This document shows positions 1-7,917 of a DNA stretch of 12,969 nucleotides, piece after piece. The notes under the pieces were generated by a model. The model was given only the letters and a program-made list of their open reading frames with translations. It made no database searches and was not told the DNA's origin. Both the position numbers and the translations under genes were made by a program. The stretch's first letter is position 1. Every line of letters starts with the position of its first letter. Source of the DNA: Bacillota bacterium (lineage in GTDB: Bacteria > Bacillota > Clostridia > Peptostreptococcales > Anaerovoracaceae); the NCBI GenBank assembly GCA_017515765.1, contig JAFWFF010000138.1:1-12969 (forward strand), given 5' to 3'.

Positions 1-117
1 CATTATTCCTTCGAGAGCGAGGTTGATGATGCCGCTTCGCTCGGCGAATACGCCTGCCAGCGCAACTATCATTAGCGGGACCGCATATATCAGTGTCTGT
101 TGGATCAGGAATGTCAT
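1..117 (-). CDS. BMP-type nucleoside ABC transporter permease 2, partial
   Basis: These are the first 39 codons of a second inner-membrane permease; the gene continues beyond base 1. The reading begins MTFLIQQTLIYAVPLMIVAL, a hydrophobic first membrane segment, and then shows FAERSGIINLALEGIM. That phrase is characteristic of the second permease (YufQ/NupQ type, BPD_transp_2 family) of BMP-lipoprotein nucleoside importers. The ATG at 115-117 overlaps the TGA stop of permease 1 (114-116) in an ATGA arrangement, which implies translational coupling and supports this start. In the family, the two permeases form a heterodimer that carries the nucleoside across the membrane. The identification is firm even though only the N-terminus is visible; the exact substrate is not shown. 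Confidence 0.85.
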   Translation of the reverse strand, partial: MTFLIQQTLIYAVPLMIVALAGVFAERSGIINLALEGIM

Positions 118-1391
118 GCAGCCTCCCCTCCTTTCACTTCTTCCGCAGCGGCAGTTTCTTCATCAGCTCCATCGGCTACCTCGCCGGAGAAAGTCTCCGC
201 TTCCTCTTTCTTTCTCTTCTCCTTTCCGGCGAGCAGCATTCGGATCGCCAGGGAGAACGCGGACAGATAGACTATGACGGCTATGATGACGTCCGTAATA
301 TACTCGTTGTACGCTGTCAGATTGGTGAGCTGCAGTCCGACTATATCCAGCATTGCCATGAACAGCGCGGAGAAGATAACGCCGATCGGATTGCTCAGCG
401 CTAGCAAAGCTACCGGGATGCCGTTGAATCCGATGCCGGGGAGCGACTGGTAGGTGGACCAGAAGAATTCCGTGTTTCCGGACAGGAAGTAAAGCGCAGC
501 GCCTGCGCCGGCGAGTCCGCCGGCCATCGCCATCGAAAGCACTATATTGCGCTTGTCGCGGATACCTGCGTATCTCGCGGCGTGCCTGTTCGCTCCGCAC
601 GCCTTCAGCTCATAGCCCAGCGTAGTCTTGCTGATCAGGATGTAGACGCCGATCGCGAAGAGTATAGCGACCAATATGCCGGCGTTAACCTGCGAACCCG
701 GGAATAATTTGTTCAGCCCGAGCTTCAGCGTGGCGACGCCCGCTCCGTCAACATACTGCCCGTCCACCAGACCGTAGGTGGTCTTGTAGATATATCCCGA
801 TTTGGTGCCTTCGACCATGTTTTTAAGATTGCTGGAGTCGAAGGCCCATGTGACCAGGTTCGCTGCTATCCAGTTCGTCATTATGCAGGCCAATACCTCG
901 TTTATGTTGAGGAATGCCTTCGCAAGGCCGGGTATCGAACCCCAGAGCGCACCGGCGACTATGCCTCCGAGGAAGGCCAGAAGCCATATCACCACTTCGG
1001 GAAGCGCTCCCGAAGGTATGCTGAGCGCGATGAACAGAGTCGCCATCGTGCCCATGAGGTACTGGCCCGGAGCTCCGATATTGAAGAGACCTGTCTTAAA
1101 TGCCAGCGCGACCGACAGACCCGTCATGATGAGCGGAGTCGCGCGGAAGAGCATATTGCCGATGCTTGCAGGGTTGAATCCCCACGTCAGAGCCCCTGAA
1201 GCATCACGTCCGGTGCTGAGGATACCGATGAATATGAGCCTTATGCCCTCCCATGCGCCCTTGAGAGAGATGCTGTCATTGGTCAGTCCGACGATAAGGA
1301 CCACTACCGCGCCGACGAGCAGACCGATCAGTATGGATATAAGTGAGGACAGGAATTTCCTGGCCGAGTCTTTTCTGAGAAAGCCTAACAT
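114..1391 (-). CDS. BMP-type nucleoside ABC transporter permease 1
   Basis: A 425-residue integral membrane protein of the BPD_transp_2 family, the YufP/NupP-like partner in nucleoside importers. After a short basic start comes a membrane segment at about 14-36. Typical family phrases follow: NIGAPGQYLMG near the third segment, GANRHAARYAGI in the cytoplasmic loop that would contact the ATPase, and LPGIGFNGIPVALLALSNPIG further on. The last 40 or so residues are a charged, Glu/Ala-rich cytoplasmic tail with no predicted fold. A strong ribosome site (AAAGGAGG, 7 bases upstream) supports the ATG at 1391. The start overlaps the end of the ATPase frame by 7 bases, and the stop overlaps the next permease start by 4, so the three are one transcript. 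Length and motifs are normal, with no sign of decay despite the stop in the upstream ATPase gene. Confidence 0.92.
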   Translation of the reverse strand: MLGFLRKDSARKFLSSLISILIGLLVGAVVVLIVGLTNDSISLKGAWEGIRLIFIGILSTGRDASGALTWGFNPASIGNMLFRATPLIMTGLSVALAFKTGLFNIGAPGQYLMGTMATLFIALSIPSGALPEVVIWLLAFLGGIVAGALWGSIPGLAKAFLNINEVLACIMTNWIAANLVTWAFDSSNLKNMVEGTKSGYIYKTTYGLVDGQYVDGAGVATLKLGLNKLFPGSQVNAGILVAILFAIGVYILISKTTLGYELKACGANRHAARYAGIRDKRNIVLSMAMAGGLAGAGAALYFLSGNTEFFWSTYQSLPGIGFNGIPVALLALSNPIGVIFSALFMAMLDIVGLQLTNLTAYNEYITDVIIAVIVYLSAFSLAIRMLLAGKEKRKKEEAETFSGEVADGADEETAAAEEVKGGEAA

Positions 1392-2932
1392 GCCTGATCC
1401 TCCTTTCCTTCGCGCTTCGCGCCAGACATATAGAGTCCGAGTTCCTGAGCAGTCGTCTTCTTCGGATCAAGCTCACCGACTATCTCGCCTTCGTACATCA
1501 CAAGGATGCGGTCGGAGAGGCTCATGACCTCTTCGAGCTCAAGCGATATGAGAAGGATCGCTTTGCCCTCGTCTCTCTGACGCACCAGCTGGCCGTGGAT
1601 ATACTCGATCGCTCCGACGTCGAGTCCCCTCGTAGGCTGTACCGCCACTACCAGAGGCTCGTTTCTGTCGAGTTCGCGCGCGATGATCGCCTTCTGCTGG
1701 TTGCCGCCGGACATGCTTCTCGCAACCGTAACGGCGCCCTGGCCGGAGCGGACATCGTACTGTTCTATCAGGTTCTCTGCGTATTTGTGGACCTCATCAA
1801 AGCGGATGAAACCGCCGCGCTGGAATTCCGGATCCGTAAAGCGCTGCAGCACCATATTCTCCTCGAGGGTGAAATCCAGAACCAGGCCGTGTTTGTGGCG
1901 GTCTTCCGGAATATGGCTCATGTGCTCGCTGCGCTGTTTTATCGAAGCTTTGCTGATATCGATGCCGCAGAGCTCGATGCTGCCTCCGGTGAGAGGTTCC
2001 ATCCCTGTAAGCCCGTATACGAACTCGGTCTGACCGTTGCCGTCGATACCGGCTATGCAGACGATCTCACCTGCCCTTACATCAAAGCTTACGCCGTTCA
2101 CAGCGTTGCGTTTATGGACCTTGGACGCGACGCTCATATCTTTTATCCTGAGCACCACTTCCTTCGGATCCGCAGGAGTTTTGCTGACCTCGAGCTGGAC
2201 AGGGCGTCCGACCATCATGTTGGAAAGCTCCTGCTTGTTGGTGTCTTTGGTGTTGACGGTGCCGACGTATTTCCCCTTCCTGAGAACGGTGACTCGGTCC
2301 GAAACCTCCATGATCTCGTTCAGCTTATGAGAAATGAAGAGGATCGACTTGCCCTCTTTGGTGAGGTTCTTCATTATCTGCATCAGCTCGTCGATCTCCT
2401 GCGGCGTAAGCACCGCAGTAGGCTCGTCGAAGATCAGGATCTCGTTATCGCGGTAGAGCATCTTGAGGATCTCAGTCCTCTGCTGCATTCCTACGGTGAT
2501 ATCCTCTACCTTTGCGTCCAGATCTACGCGCAGTCCGTATTTCTCCGACAGCGCCTCGACCTTTTTCCTTGCCTCTTTCTTCTGCAGAAAACCGAGCTTC
2601 GTGTCCTCCGCGCCAAGGATGATATTGTCAAGGACCGTAAAGACCTCAACGAGTTTGAAGTGCTGGTGCACCATTCCGATATGAAGCGCGGTGGCGTCAT
2701 TCGGGTTGTTGATCTTTACGGGTTTTCCGTCCTTGCGGATCTCTCCCTTTTCCGGCTGGTACAGGCCGAAAAGAACGCTCATCAAAGTCGACTTTCCGGC
2801 GCCGTTCTCGCCCAGCAGCGCATGGATCTCACCTTTCTTAAGCTGCAGGGTGATGTCGTCGTTCGCTTAGATGCCCGGGAACTCCTTGGTGATGTGAAGC
2901 ATTTCGATCACATACCGGGATTCTTCTCCCAT
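1385..2932 (-). pseudogene. BMP-type nucleoside ABC transporter ATPase, interrupted by in-frame TAA
   Basis: This would be a 515-residue double-NBD ATPase (YufO/NupO type) powering the importer. From the ATG at 2932, preceded by AGGAGG with 5-base spacing, codons 1-21 end in ITKEFPGI; codon 22 is TAA (2867-2869). The same frame then continues ANDDITLQLKKGEIHALLGE into Walker A, GENGAGKST (41-49). NBD1 has a Q-loop near 90, the family-style signature VGMQQR and Walker B ILIFDEP (165-171). NBD2 has a degenerate Walker A, GIDGNGQ, and the signature SGGNQQK (408-414), both normal for this family. Family members often carry a Lys or Val at the stop position; AAA to TAA would be one change. A restart at TTG 2785 or ATG 2782 would lack Walker A of the catalytic NBD and should be inactive. 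TAA is a true stop in neighbouring genes, so recoding is unlikely. Either a recent nonsense mutation or a sequence error. Confidence 0.85.
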
Positions 2933-2937
2933 AAATG

Positions 2938-2943
2938 CCTCCT
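2938..2943 (-). promoter_or_regulatory. Ribosome binding site fixing the ATPase start
   Basis: AGGAGG on the minus strand, 5 bases before ATG 2932. This consensus site lies upstream of the in-frame TAA. It shows that the real gene start is here, not at the codons after Walker A (2785 or 2782), which a simple ORF search would choose. Confidence 0.8.
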
Positions 2944-2992
2944 GAATCGATCAAAAAATAAGCGGATCAAAAGACTGTTTCGTCTAAATAAG

Positions 2993-3021
2993 ATTATATT
3001 AAAAACGGCGTCCGATTGCAA
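2993..3021 (-). promoter_or_regulatory. Internal promoter for ATPase-permease genes
   Basis: On the minus strand, TTGCAA (3016-3021; 4 of 6 matches to the -35 consensus) is followed after exactly 17 bases by a perfect TATAAT (2993-2998). Transcription would start near 2986 and give a leader of about 54 bases before the ATPase ATG. It sits just downstream of the terminator that follows the lipoprotein gene, so the membrane components can be transcribed on their own. An inverted repeat CGATT-5-AATCG (3013-3027) covers the -35 box and could be an operator. The assignment rests on motif fit only. Confidence 0.6.
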
Positions 3022-3047
3022 TAATCGTGAAGCCGTCCCGCTATCAA

Positions 3048-3077
3048 AAAGGGGAAAGTCCGAAGACTTTCCCCTTT
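3048..3077 (-). terminator. Rho-independent terminator after the lipoprotein gene
   Basis: A perfect 13-bp inverted repeat (3048-3060 with 3065-3077) closes a four-base loop that reads UUCG on the minus-strand RNA, flanked by C and G. This is the exceptionally stable C(UUCG)G tetraloop. The downstream arm ends in CCCC and runs into five U residues. It starts 18 bases after the lipoprotein stop codon. It would end most transcripts there and leave more binding protein than transporter, as is usual in ABC importers. The opposite strand also has a T-rich flank, but no gene there needs it. Confidence 0.88.
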
Positions 3078-3095
3078 CTTTGGTTTGATGGCTGA

Positions 3096-4250
3096 TTACT
3101 CAACGATGTTCAGGTTAAGAGAATCGGTGGAAGCCAGGTTCTCGTACACATCATCGATAACGATCTTGCCGGAAACGATGTCCTGGAGCATAGCTTCATA
3201 CTCTTCAACAGTCCATCCGGTGAGCGACCATGTCTCGGTAGGAAGTCCTACAGCATTCTCGGCAGCGCCAAGGCTGGTGGCCGCTCCGCCGATCTCGTCC
3301 CAGGATCCGTCATAGGCCTTGGTGAGAGCCCATACTACGGAATCGGAGAGTCCCTTCATAGCGGAGGTGATGACCGTGTCGGATTCGAAGGACTGGTCGA
3401 CGTCTACGCCGATCACAGCTCCGTCGTTTGCGGAAGCCGCAGCAGCTACGGAAGCAAACATGGATCCGCCGCAGGCGAAGATAGCTTCTGTACCGGCTTC
3501 ATACCAGCCGTTCGCCAGAGTCTGGAGCTCAGGAGAAGCGGAGAAGGATGCGCCGTAGAGCCAGGAATAGTTCATGTCAACAGTCACGCCCATCTCAGCA
3601 GCAGCTGCGGAAGCGCCCTGAACGAATCCGTAACCGTAACGGCAACAAGCCGGGTTGGTCCCGCCGCCTCCGCCGCAGAATCCGAGCTTGGTATAGCCTT
3701 CTTTTACGGTTGCGTAACCGGCAAGGAATCCGGGCTGCTCTTCCTTGAACGCGATGCCCGCGATGTTGTTGAGACCGTCAAAAGCCCAACCGTCGATGAA
3801 GACGAACTTAACATCGGGGAATTCCGCGGCAGCCTTCGCGAGGGCGTTGCCCTGCATGAATCCGGCGCAAACGATGACCTTGGCTCCGTTGTCGACGGCA
3901 GCCTTCATGGCGTCATAACGGTCATCATCGGTAGCCTGATCCTCATTGGCAGGCTGATAGTACTTGTAGCTCAGTCCGTTGGCAGCGGCATACAGCTTGA
4001 CGCCGTCAAACGTTCCCTGGTTGAAGGACTTGTCCTTGAGCTGGCCGACGTCTGTTACGAAAGCGATCTCAAACTTATTGTCAGTGGATGTCATCTCATC
4101 GGGAATGTCATCCGCAGAGATCACTTCAGCATCCTGTCCGCCATCGGCAGGTTCTGTTTCCCCGCCTGCAGGTTCGGCATCTTTGCTTCCGCATGCGGCC
4201 ATTGCAAAGATCATGCAGATGACCATCACGATTGCGAGAATTTTCTTCAT
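3096..4250 (-). CDS. BMP-family nucleoside-binding lipoprotein
   Basis: A 384-residue extracellular substrate-binding lipoprotein of the BMP/PnrA (Med) family, which feeds purine or pyrimidine nucleosides to the ABC importer encoded downstream. Residues 1-19 form a lipoprotein signal peptide (KK, hydrophobic core, FAMAA) with Cys20 as the lipidated residue. An acidic, Gly/Glu-rich linker (21-57) follows. The folded part begins at EIAFVTDVGQLKDKSFNQGT (61-80), which matches the family nucleoside-site phrase (D67, K72, S75, F76, N77). Later family blocks are VIVCAGF (125-131), FVFIDGWAF (149-157), GFLAGYATVKEGYTKLGF (174-191), RYGYGFVQGA (204-213) and AVIGVDVDQ (278-286). Three cysteines (192, 202, 203) lie around a Gly run, GGGGG. 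AAGGAG stands 8 bases before the ATG. The gene has its own promoter upstream and a strong terminator downstream. The exact nucleoside is not determined. Confidence 0.93.
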   Translation of the reverse strand: MKKILAIVMVICMIFAMAACGSKDAEPAGGETEPADGGQDAEVISADDIPDEMTSTDNKFEIAFVTDVGQLKDKSFNQGTFDGVKLYAAANGLSYKYYQPANEDQATDDDRYDAMKAAVDNGAKVIVCAGFMQGNALAKAAAEFPDVKFVFIDGWAFDGLNNIAGIAFKEEQPGFLAGYATVKEGYTKLGFCGGGGGTNPACCRYGYGFVQGASAAAAEMGVTVDMNYSWLYGASFSASPELQTLANGWYEAGTEAIFACGGSMFASVAAAASANDGAVIGVDVDQSFESDTVITSAMKGLSDSVVWALTKAYDGSWDEIGGAATSLGAAENAVGLPTETWSLTGWTVEEYEAMLQDIVSGKIVIDDVYENLASTDSLNLNIVE

Positions 4251-4312
4251 TGTTGGTTCTCCTTTTTCACAGTTTCTTCACTTAATAAATATGTTTTGCA
4301 CACATCCTGTTC

Positions 4313-4342
4313 ATTATAGCACAGCCTTTCGCGAAAACGCAA
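4313..4342 (-). promoter_or_regulatory. Promoter of the nucleoside importer operon, with palindrome in spacer
   Basis: On the minus strand, TATAAT (4313-4318) is preceded by TGC, an extended -10 element. A weak -35, TTGCGT (4337-4342), lies 18 bases further up. Transcription would start near 4306, about 55 bases before the lipoprotein ATG. The spacer contains the perfect 10-bp palindrome TTTCGCGAAA (4327-4336), a plausible repressor site because a protein there would block RNA polymerase. I saw no purine-riboswitch fold in the short leader. Confidence 0.6.
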
Positions 4343-4388
4343 GGATAATCGCAAAGACCCGTCACCGCCGCGTCATCCGGCGCGCCTG

Positions 4389-7300
4389 CTAAAGCGCTCC
4401 TTCCGGAAGCGGGATCCTGAGCGCGTTCGCGTTCATCAAAGCGTCCGTGCACGGCAGCTCGTCCGCCATCTTTCCGCTTCCCGGGCATACCAGGGCGCGT
4501 TTTTCGGGCTTCAGCGCTCCGCCGAGGATCTCGCCGATCTCAGCGTATTTGTAGAGCGGGAGGCAGTCCTCCATCTCGTCGCTGATGTCAGCTTCTTCCT
4601 CGAATCCGAAATCGACCTCGAAGATGTTGGCAAGTTCTGCCGCGATCTCCCAGTTCGGCAGATCGACGTCCTCTTCGATCGCGCTCTCGACAGGCATCAG
4701 CCTTCTCTCGGTATTGGTATATGTGCCGTCTGTCGACGCGAAGCCGGTACCCGGGACGAACACGTCGGCAAGCTCTGCCGTGTCCGTCATGAACACGTCG
4801 GATACCATCAGGAACTCGAGACCGGAGAGATCGACCGGAAGCTCTGCCCCGACCGGGTCCTCGCCGAAGATCATGAGTCCCTTGACGCCGTTCATGGCTT
4901 CCATTCCGGCTCTTACTCCCATGTCGCAGAGGCCCTGGGAATTGTTCTTGGCCCTGACTTCCAGGATGCCGTCCCTCGGGCTTCCGATATGTCCGGAGAT
5001 GAGGGCCGCGTCAGCGATCAAAGTCGCCGCTGAGACAGACAGGACGTTCTGCTGGAATACGATCATGGCCTTCTTCGCGCCGGCATAGATCTCAGCCGCC
5101 TCGCGGGCGTCCTTCGAGACTCTTGCCTTTGAAAGCGCCTCGGACAGTTCTTCGTATCCTTCGATGCCTTTGCCCTTTCCGGAATCGATCAGAGCCTTCA
5201 CGAATCCCTTCAGGAAGCTGAGGTCGTTTTTGGCTTCAATGGTCTTATACGCGAATCTGAATTCGGAATGCGCGTCCGGGGTGTTTACGGCGATGACCTT
5301 CGCGCCTGCTTCGGCAGCCTGTTTGATCTTGTTCCAGATGACCGGGCTGCGGGATTTTATGAAGCCGGGCACGATGATGACTTCGGTTGAGAGGAGCTCG
5401 TCGATGGTATTCGGCGAAGCGTCCAGCCCAAGGACGTCGAGCAGCGCGTTATGCCTGTTGTTGAAGCAGAACGTGCGTGCTCCGAGGACTCCGGCGAACT
5501 TCTTGATCGCGTAGGCTTCCTCGTTGGTGTATCTGTCGGAGATCGCCACAGCGATCGCGCCGCTTCCGTATCTCGCCTTGACGGCTTCCATCTTCTTGGC
5601 GGCCATCATGAGCGCCTCGTGGTAATCGGTCTCGACAAGTTCGCCGCCGACCCTGATCAAAGGATCCACCATCTTGCCTTCGAGCACGGAGACGTCAAAG
5701 CCCCATTTGCCCTTGCCGCAGCAGATGCCTTTGTTCACCCAGCCTTCCTTGTCCGGGTTGGCTATGATCAGCATATCGCCGTAGGACTCGAGCTCGAGGG
5801 AGCATCCCACCGAGCAGTTGGCGCATGTGGTGAGCGTGATGTCGTTGTCGAGCGGGACTTCCTTGAACATCGTGGTGCACTCCTGAAGCGCGCCGACCGG
5901 GCAGACCGCGACGCACTGGCCGCAGGATTCGCATTTGGTCGAGAGCAGAGGCTGCTCGAGCGAGGGCTTGACTACCGTGTCAAATCCTCTGTGGACCAGT
6001 CCGAGAGCGCCTACTCCCATGACCTCGTCGCAGACTCTGACACAGAGTCCGCAGAGAATGCATTTGTTCGGGTCTCTTACTATGAAGGGATGGTCGTCCT
6101 CGAACTCCGTGAGCGACTTCTCGCCCGCGAATCTCTCAGGCTCCACTCCGTACAGGTTGGCGAAATCGACAAGCTTGCACTCGTGATAGTCGTGGCAGCC
6201 GCACTCGAGGCATCTGGAGCTCTCAGCGAGGGCCTGCTCAGGCGTGAGGCCAGAATACACGACCTCCGAGAAATTGTCCTTTCTCTCCTCAGCGCTGAGC
6301 TGGTCCGCCTTCTCGCGGCAGAGGCGCTCGCGGTCCTCGAAGGTCTTCTCGGTAACATCGTCTCTCTCGACGTAGAAGCGCGGTTCGTAAGACACTGCTT
6401 CTCCCCAGAGATAAGCGTCGATCACTTCGCTCGCCTTATTGGCGTCCGCTATGGATTCCACGGCGATCGAGATCTTGTCGTTGCCGCAGTCGCCACCCGC
6501 GAAGACTCCGGGGATGCTGGTCATGAAGGTCTTCGGGTCGTATTTGATCCCGCCCTTCCTGGTCTTGTCGAGATCAAAGGCGGAAGCGTCGACCGCCTGG
6601 CCTATCGCCATAATGACGGTATCCACTTCCAGGGTCTCTGTCTTGCCCTCCACGGGTACGGGTTTCCTTCTGCCGGAAGCGTCGGGCTCGCCCAGTTCCA
6701 TCACCTGGAGGATCATCCTCTTCACATGGCCGTTCTTATCCTTCTCGATCTTCAGCGGGTTGGTGAGGTTCTTGAAAATGACTCCCTCTTCCTCGGCTTC
6801 TTCGATCTCCAGCGCGTCAGCAGGCATCTCGGCCTTCGTGCGGCGGTATACGTTGTAGACCTTCTCCGCGCCGAGCCTTACAGCCGTACGGCACGCGTCC
6901 ATTGCGGTGTTTCCGCCGCCGACTATCGCGACTCTCTTTCCGAAGTCGATCGGGGTGTTCCTCACTACGCTCCTCAGGAAGTCGATGCCTCCTATGACTC
7001 CGTCAGCGTCCTCTCCCGGGCATCCGACGCCGGTGGATACCCACGCGCCGATTCCGAGGAGCACCGCGTCAAAATCGTTCCTCACCGTCTCGAATGACAG
7101 GTCGGTTCCGATCTTCGTGTCGGTGATCATCTCCACTCCCATGGATCTGATGATGTCGATCTCCGCGTCCAGGACCTCCTTCGGGAGCCTGTATTCGGGG
7201 ATGCCGTAACGAAGCATTCCGCCGAGCTTGGGCATCGCGTCAAAGATCGTGACTGAGTGGCCCATCTGCCTCAGGAAATACGCGGCGGAAAGGCCCATCG

Positions 7301-7907
7301 GGCCGCCGCCTATGATCGCGACTGACTTTCCTGTATCTTCCGCGATCTCGGGAACGAAGTTCTCATCGCTGGAAAGATCGTAATCTCCGGCGAATCTCTT
7401 CAGTGCCGCGATGTTTATCGGTTTGTCGACGAGTCCCCTTCTGCAGGCGTCCTCGCAGGGATGCGGGCAGACGCGTCCGATCGAAGCCGGAAGCGGGATC
7501 CTGTCCTTGATCAGTTCATTTGCCTTGGCGAACTCCCCGTTCGCTATGAGGCCGACATAGCCCTGGCAGTCGGTGCCGGCCGGGCATGCCTTCTTGCAGG
7601 GAGCGACGCAGTCTCCGTTGTGGTTGCTGATCAAAAGCTCCAGATTGGTCTTCCTGGACTCCAGTACCCTCTCGGTATTGGTCATAACGACCATCCCCGG
7701 AGAGATCTCCGTGGCGCAGGCTTTGACCAGCTTGGGGCTGCCTTCGATCTCGCAGACGCAGAGTCCGCAGGCTCCGTATATTTCCGTTCTTTCGTCATAG
7801 CAGAGGGTCGGGATGAAGATGCCGTTCTCTCTGGCCACTTCCAGGATCGTCTGTCCCGGAAGGCCCTTGACCTCTTTGCCGTCTATATTGAGCCGGAATT
7901 CCTTCAT
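4389..7907 (-). CDS. NuoG/FdhA-like Fe-S oxidoreductase fused to a GltD/NfnB-like NAD(P)H reductase
   Basis: An 1172-residue cytoplasmic electron-transfer subunit. Residues 1-80 are a plant-type [2Fe-2S] domain (C36, C47, C50, C64). Residues 96-160 hold a GltD-type Cys-rich segment (100, 104, 108, 114, 147, 151, 155). Residues 195-500 are a GltD/NfnB-like reductase: FAD site GGGPMG (200-205), NADPH site GGGNTAMDA (330-338), the YRRTKAEMPA phrase (354-363) typical of NADPH-using relatives, and GVFAGGDC. A short Cys motif (566, 569, 571, 577) precedes a two-cluster ferredoxin domain (616-626 and 659-669). From 690 comes a formate-dehydrogenase-like domain with one [4Fe-4S] site (695, 698, 702, 729 or 730) and NNSQGLCDMG (988-997). 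The catalytic Cys/Sec segment is missing near 820-840, and the usual C-terminal domain is short or absent. Start supported by TAGGAGGT, 6 bases upstream. Probably the third-substrate subunit of a bifurcating complex with the two genes upstream. NADP(H) use is inferred; formate oxidation is unlikely. Confidence 0.88.
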   Translation of the reverse strand: MKEFRLNIDGKEVKGLPGQTILEVARENGIFIPTLCYDERTEIYGACGLCVCEIEGSPKLVKACATEISPGMVVMTNTERVLESRKTNLELLISNHNGDCVAPCKKACPAGTDCQGYVGLIANGEFAKANELIKDRIPLPASIGRVCPHPCEDACRRGLVDKPINIAALKRFAGDYDLSSDENFVPEIAEDTGKSVAIIGGGPMGLSAAYFLRQMGHSVTIFDAMPKLGGMLRYGIPEYRLPKEVLDAEIDIIRSMGVEMITDTKIGTDLSFETVRNDFDAVLLGIGAWVSTGVGCPGEDADGVIGGIDFLRSVVRNTPIDFGKRVAIVGGGNTAMDACRTAVRLGAEKVYNVYRRTKAEMPADALEIEEAEEEGVIFKNLTNPLKIEKDKNGHVKRMILQVMELGEPDASGRRKPVPVEGKTETLEVDTVIMAIGQAVDASAFDLDKTRKGGIKYDPKTFMTSIPGVFAGGDCGNDKISIAVESIADANKASEVIDAYLWGEAVSYEPRFYVERDDVTEKTFEDRERLCREKADQLSAEERKDNFSEVVYSGLTPEQALAESSRCLECGCHDYHECKLVDFANLYGVEPERFAGEKSLTEFEDDHPFIVRDPNKCILCGLCVRVCDEVMGVGALGLVHRGFDTVVKPSLEQPLLSTKCESCGQCVAVCPVGALQECTTMFKEVPLDNDITLTTCANCSVGCSLELESYGDMLIIANPDKEGWVNKGICCGKGKWGFDVSVLEGKMVDPLIRVGGELVETDYHEALMMAAKKMEAVKARYGSGAIAVAISDRYTNEEAYAIKKFAGVLGARTFCFNNRHNALLDVLGLDASPNTIDELLSTEVIIVPGFIKSRSPVIWNKIKQAAEAGAKVIAVNTPDAHSEFRFAYKTIEAKNDLSFLKGFVKALIDSGKGKGIEGYEELSEALSKARVSKDAREAAEIYAGAKKAMIVFQQNVLSVSAATLIADAALISGHIGSPRDGILEVRAKNNSQGLCDMGVRAGMEAMNGVKGLMIFGEDPVGAELPVDLSGLEFLMVSDVFMTDTAELADVFVPGTGFASTDGTYTNTERRLMPVESAIEEDVDLPNWEIAAELANIFEVDFGFEEEADISDEMEDCLPLYKYAEIGEILGGALKPEKRALVCPGSGKMADELPCTDALMNANALRIPLPEGAL

Positions 7908-7917
7908 GACAGACCTC

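Noticed and set aside
2867..2869. Stop-codon reassignment or programmed readthrough at the ATPase TAA
   Set aside because: TAA ends the neighbouring lipoprotein and EamA genes normally, and no readthrough signal is apparent near the codon.
1595..3088. Long plus-strand open frame of 497 codons opposite the ATPase
   Set aside because: It is antisense to a gene with clear ABC motifs and has no recognisable domain. Long antisense frames are common opposite GC-rich genes.
4251..4388. Purine riboswitch or other structured leader upstream of the nucleoside lipoprotein
   Set aside because: The leader after the predicted start is only about 55 bases, and I could not find the conserved purine-aptamer loops or a terminator hairpin.
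5451..7097. Plus-strand open frame of 548 codons opposite the fusion subunit
   Set aside because: Antisense to a gene with many conserved cofactor motifs, with no domain of its own and no promoter or ribosome site noticed.
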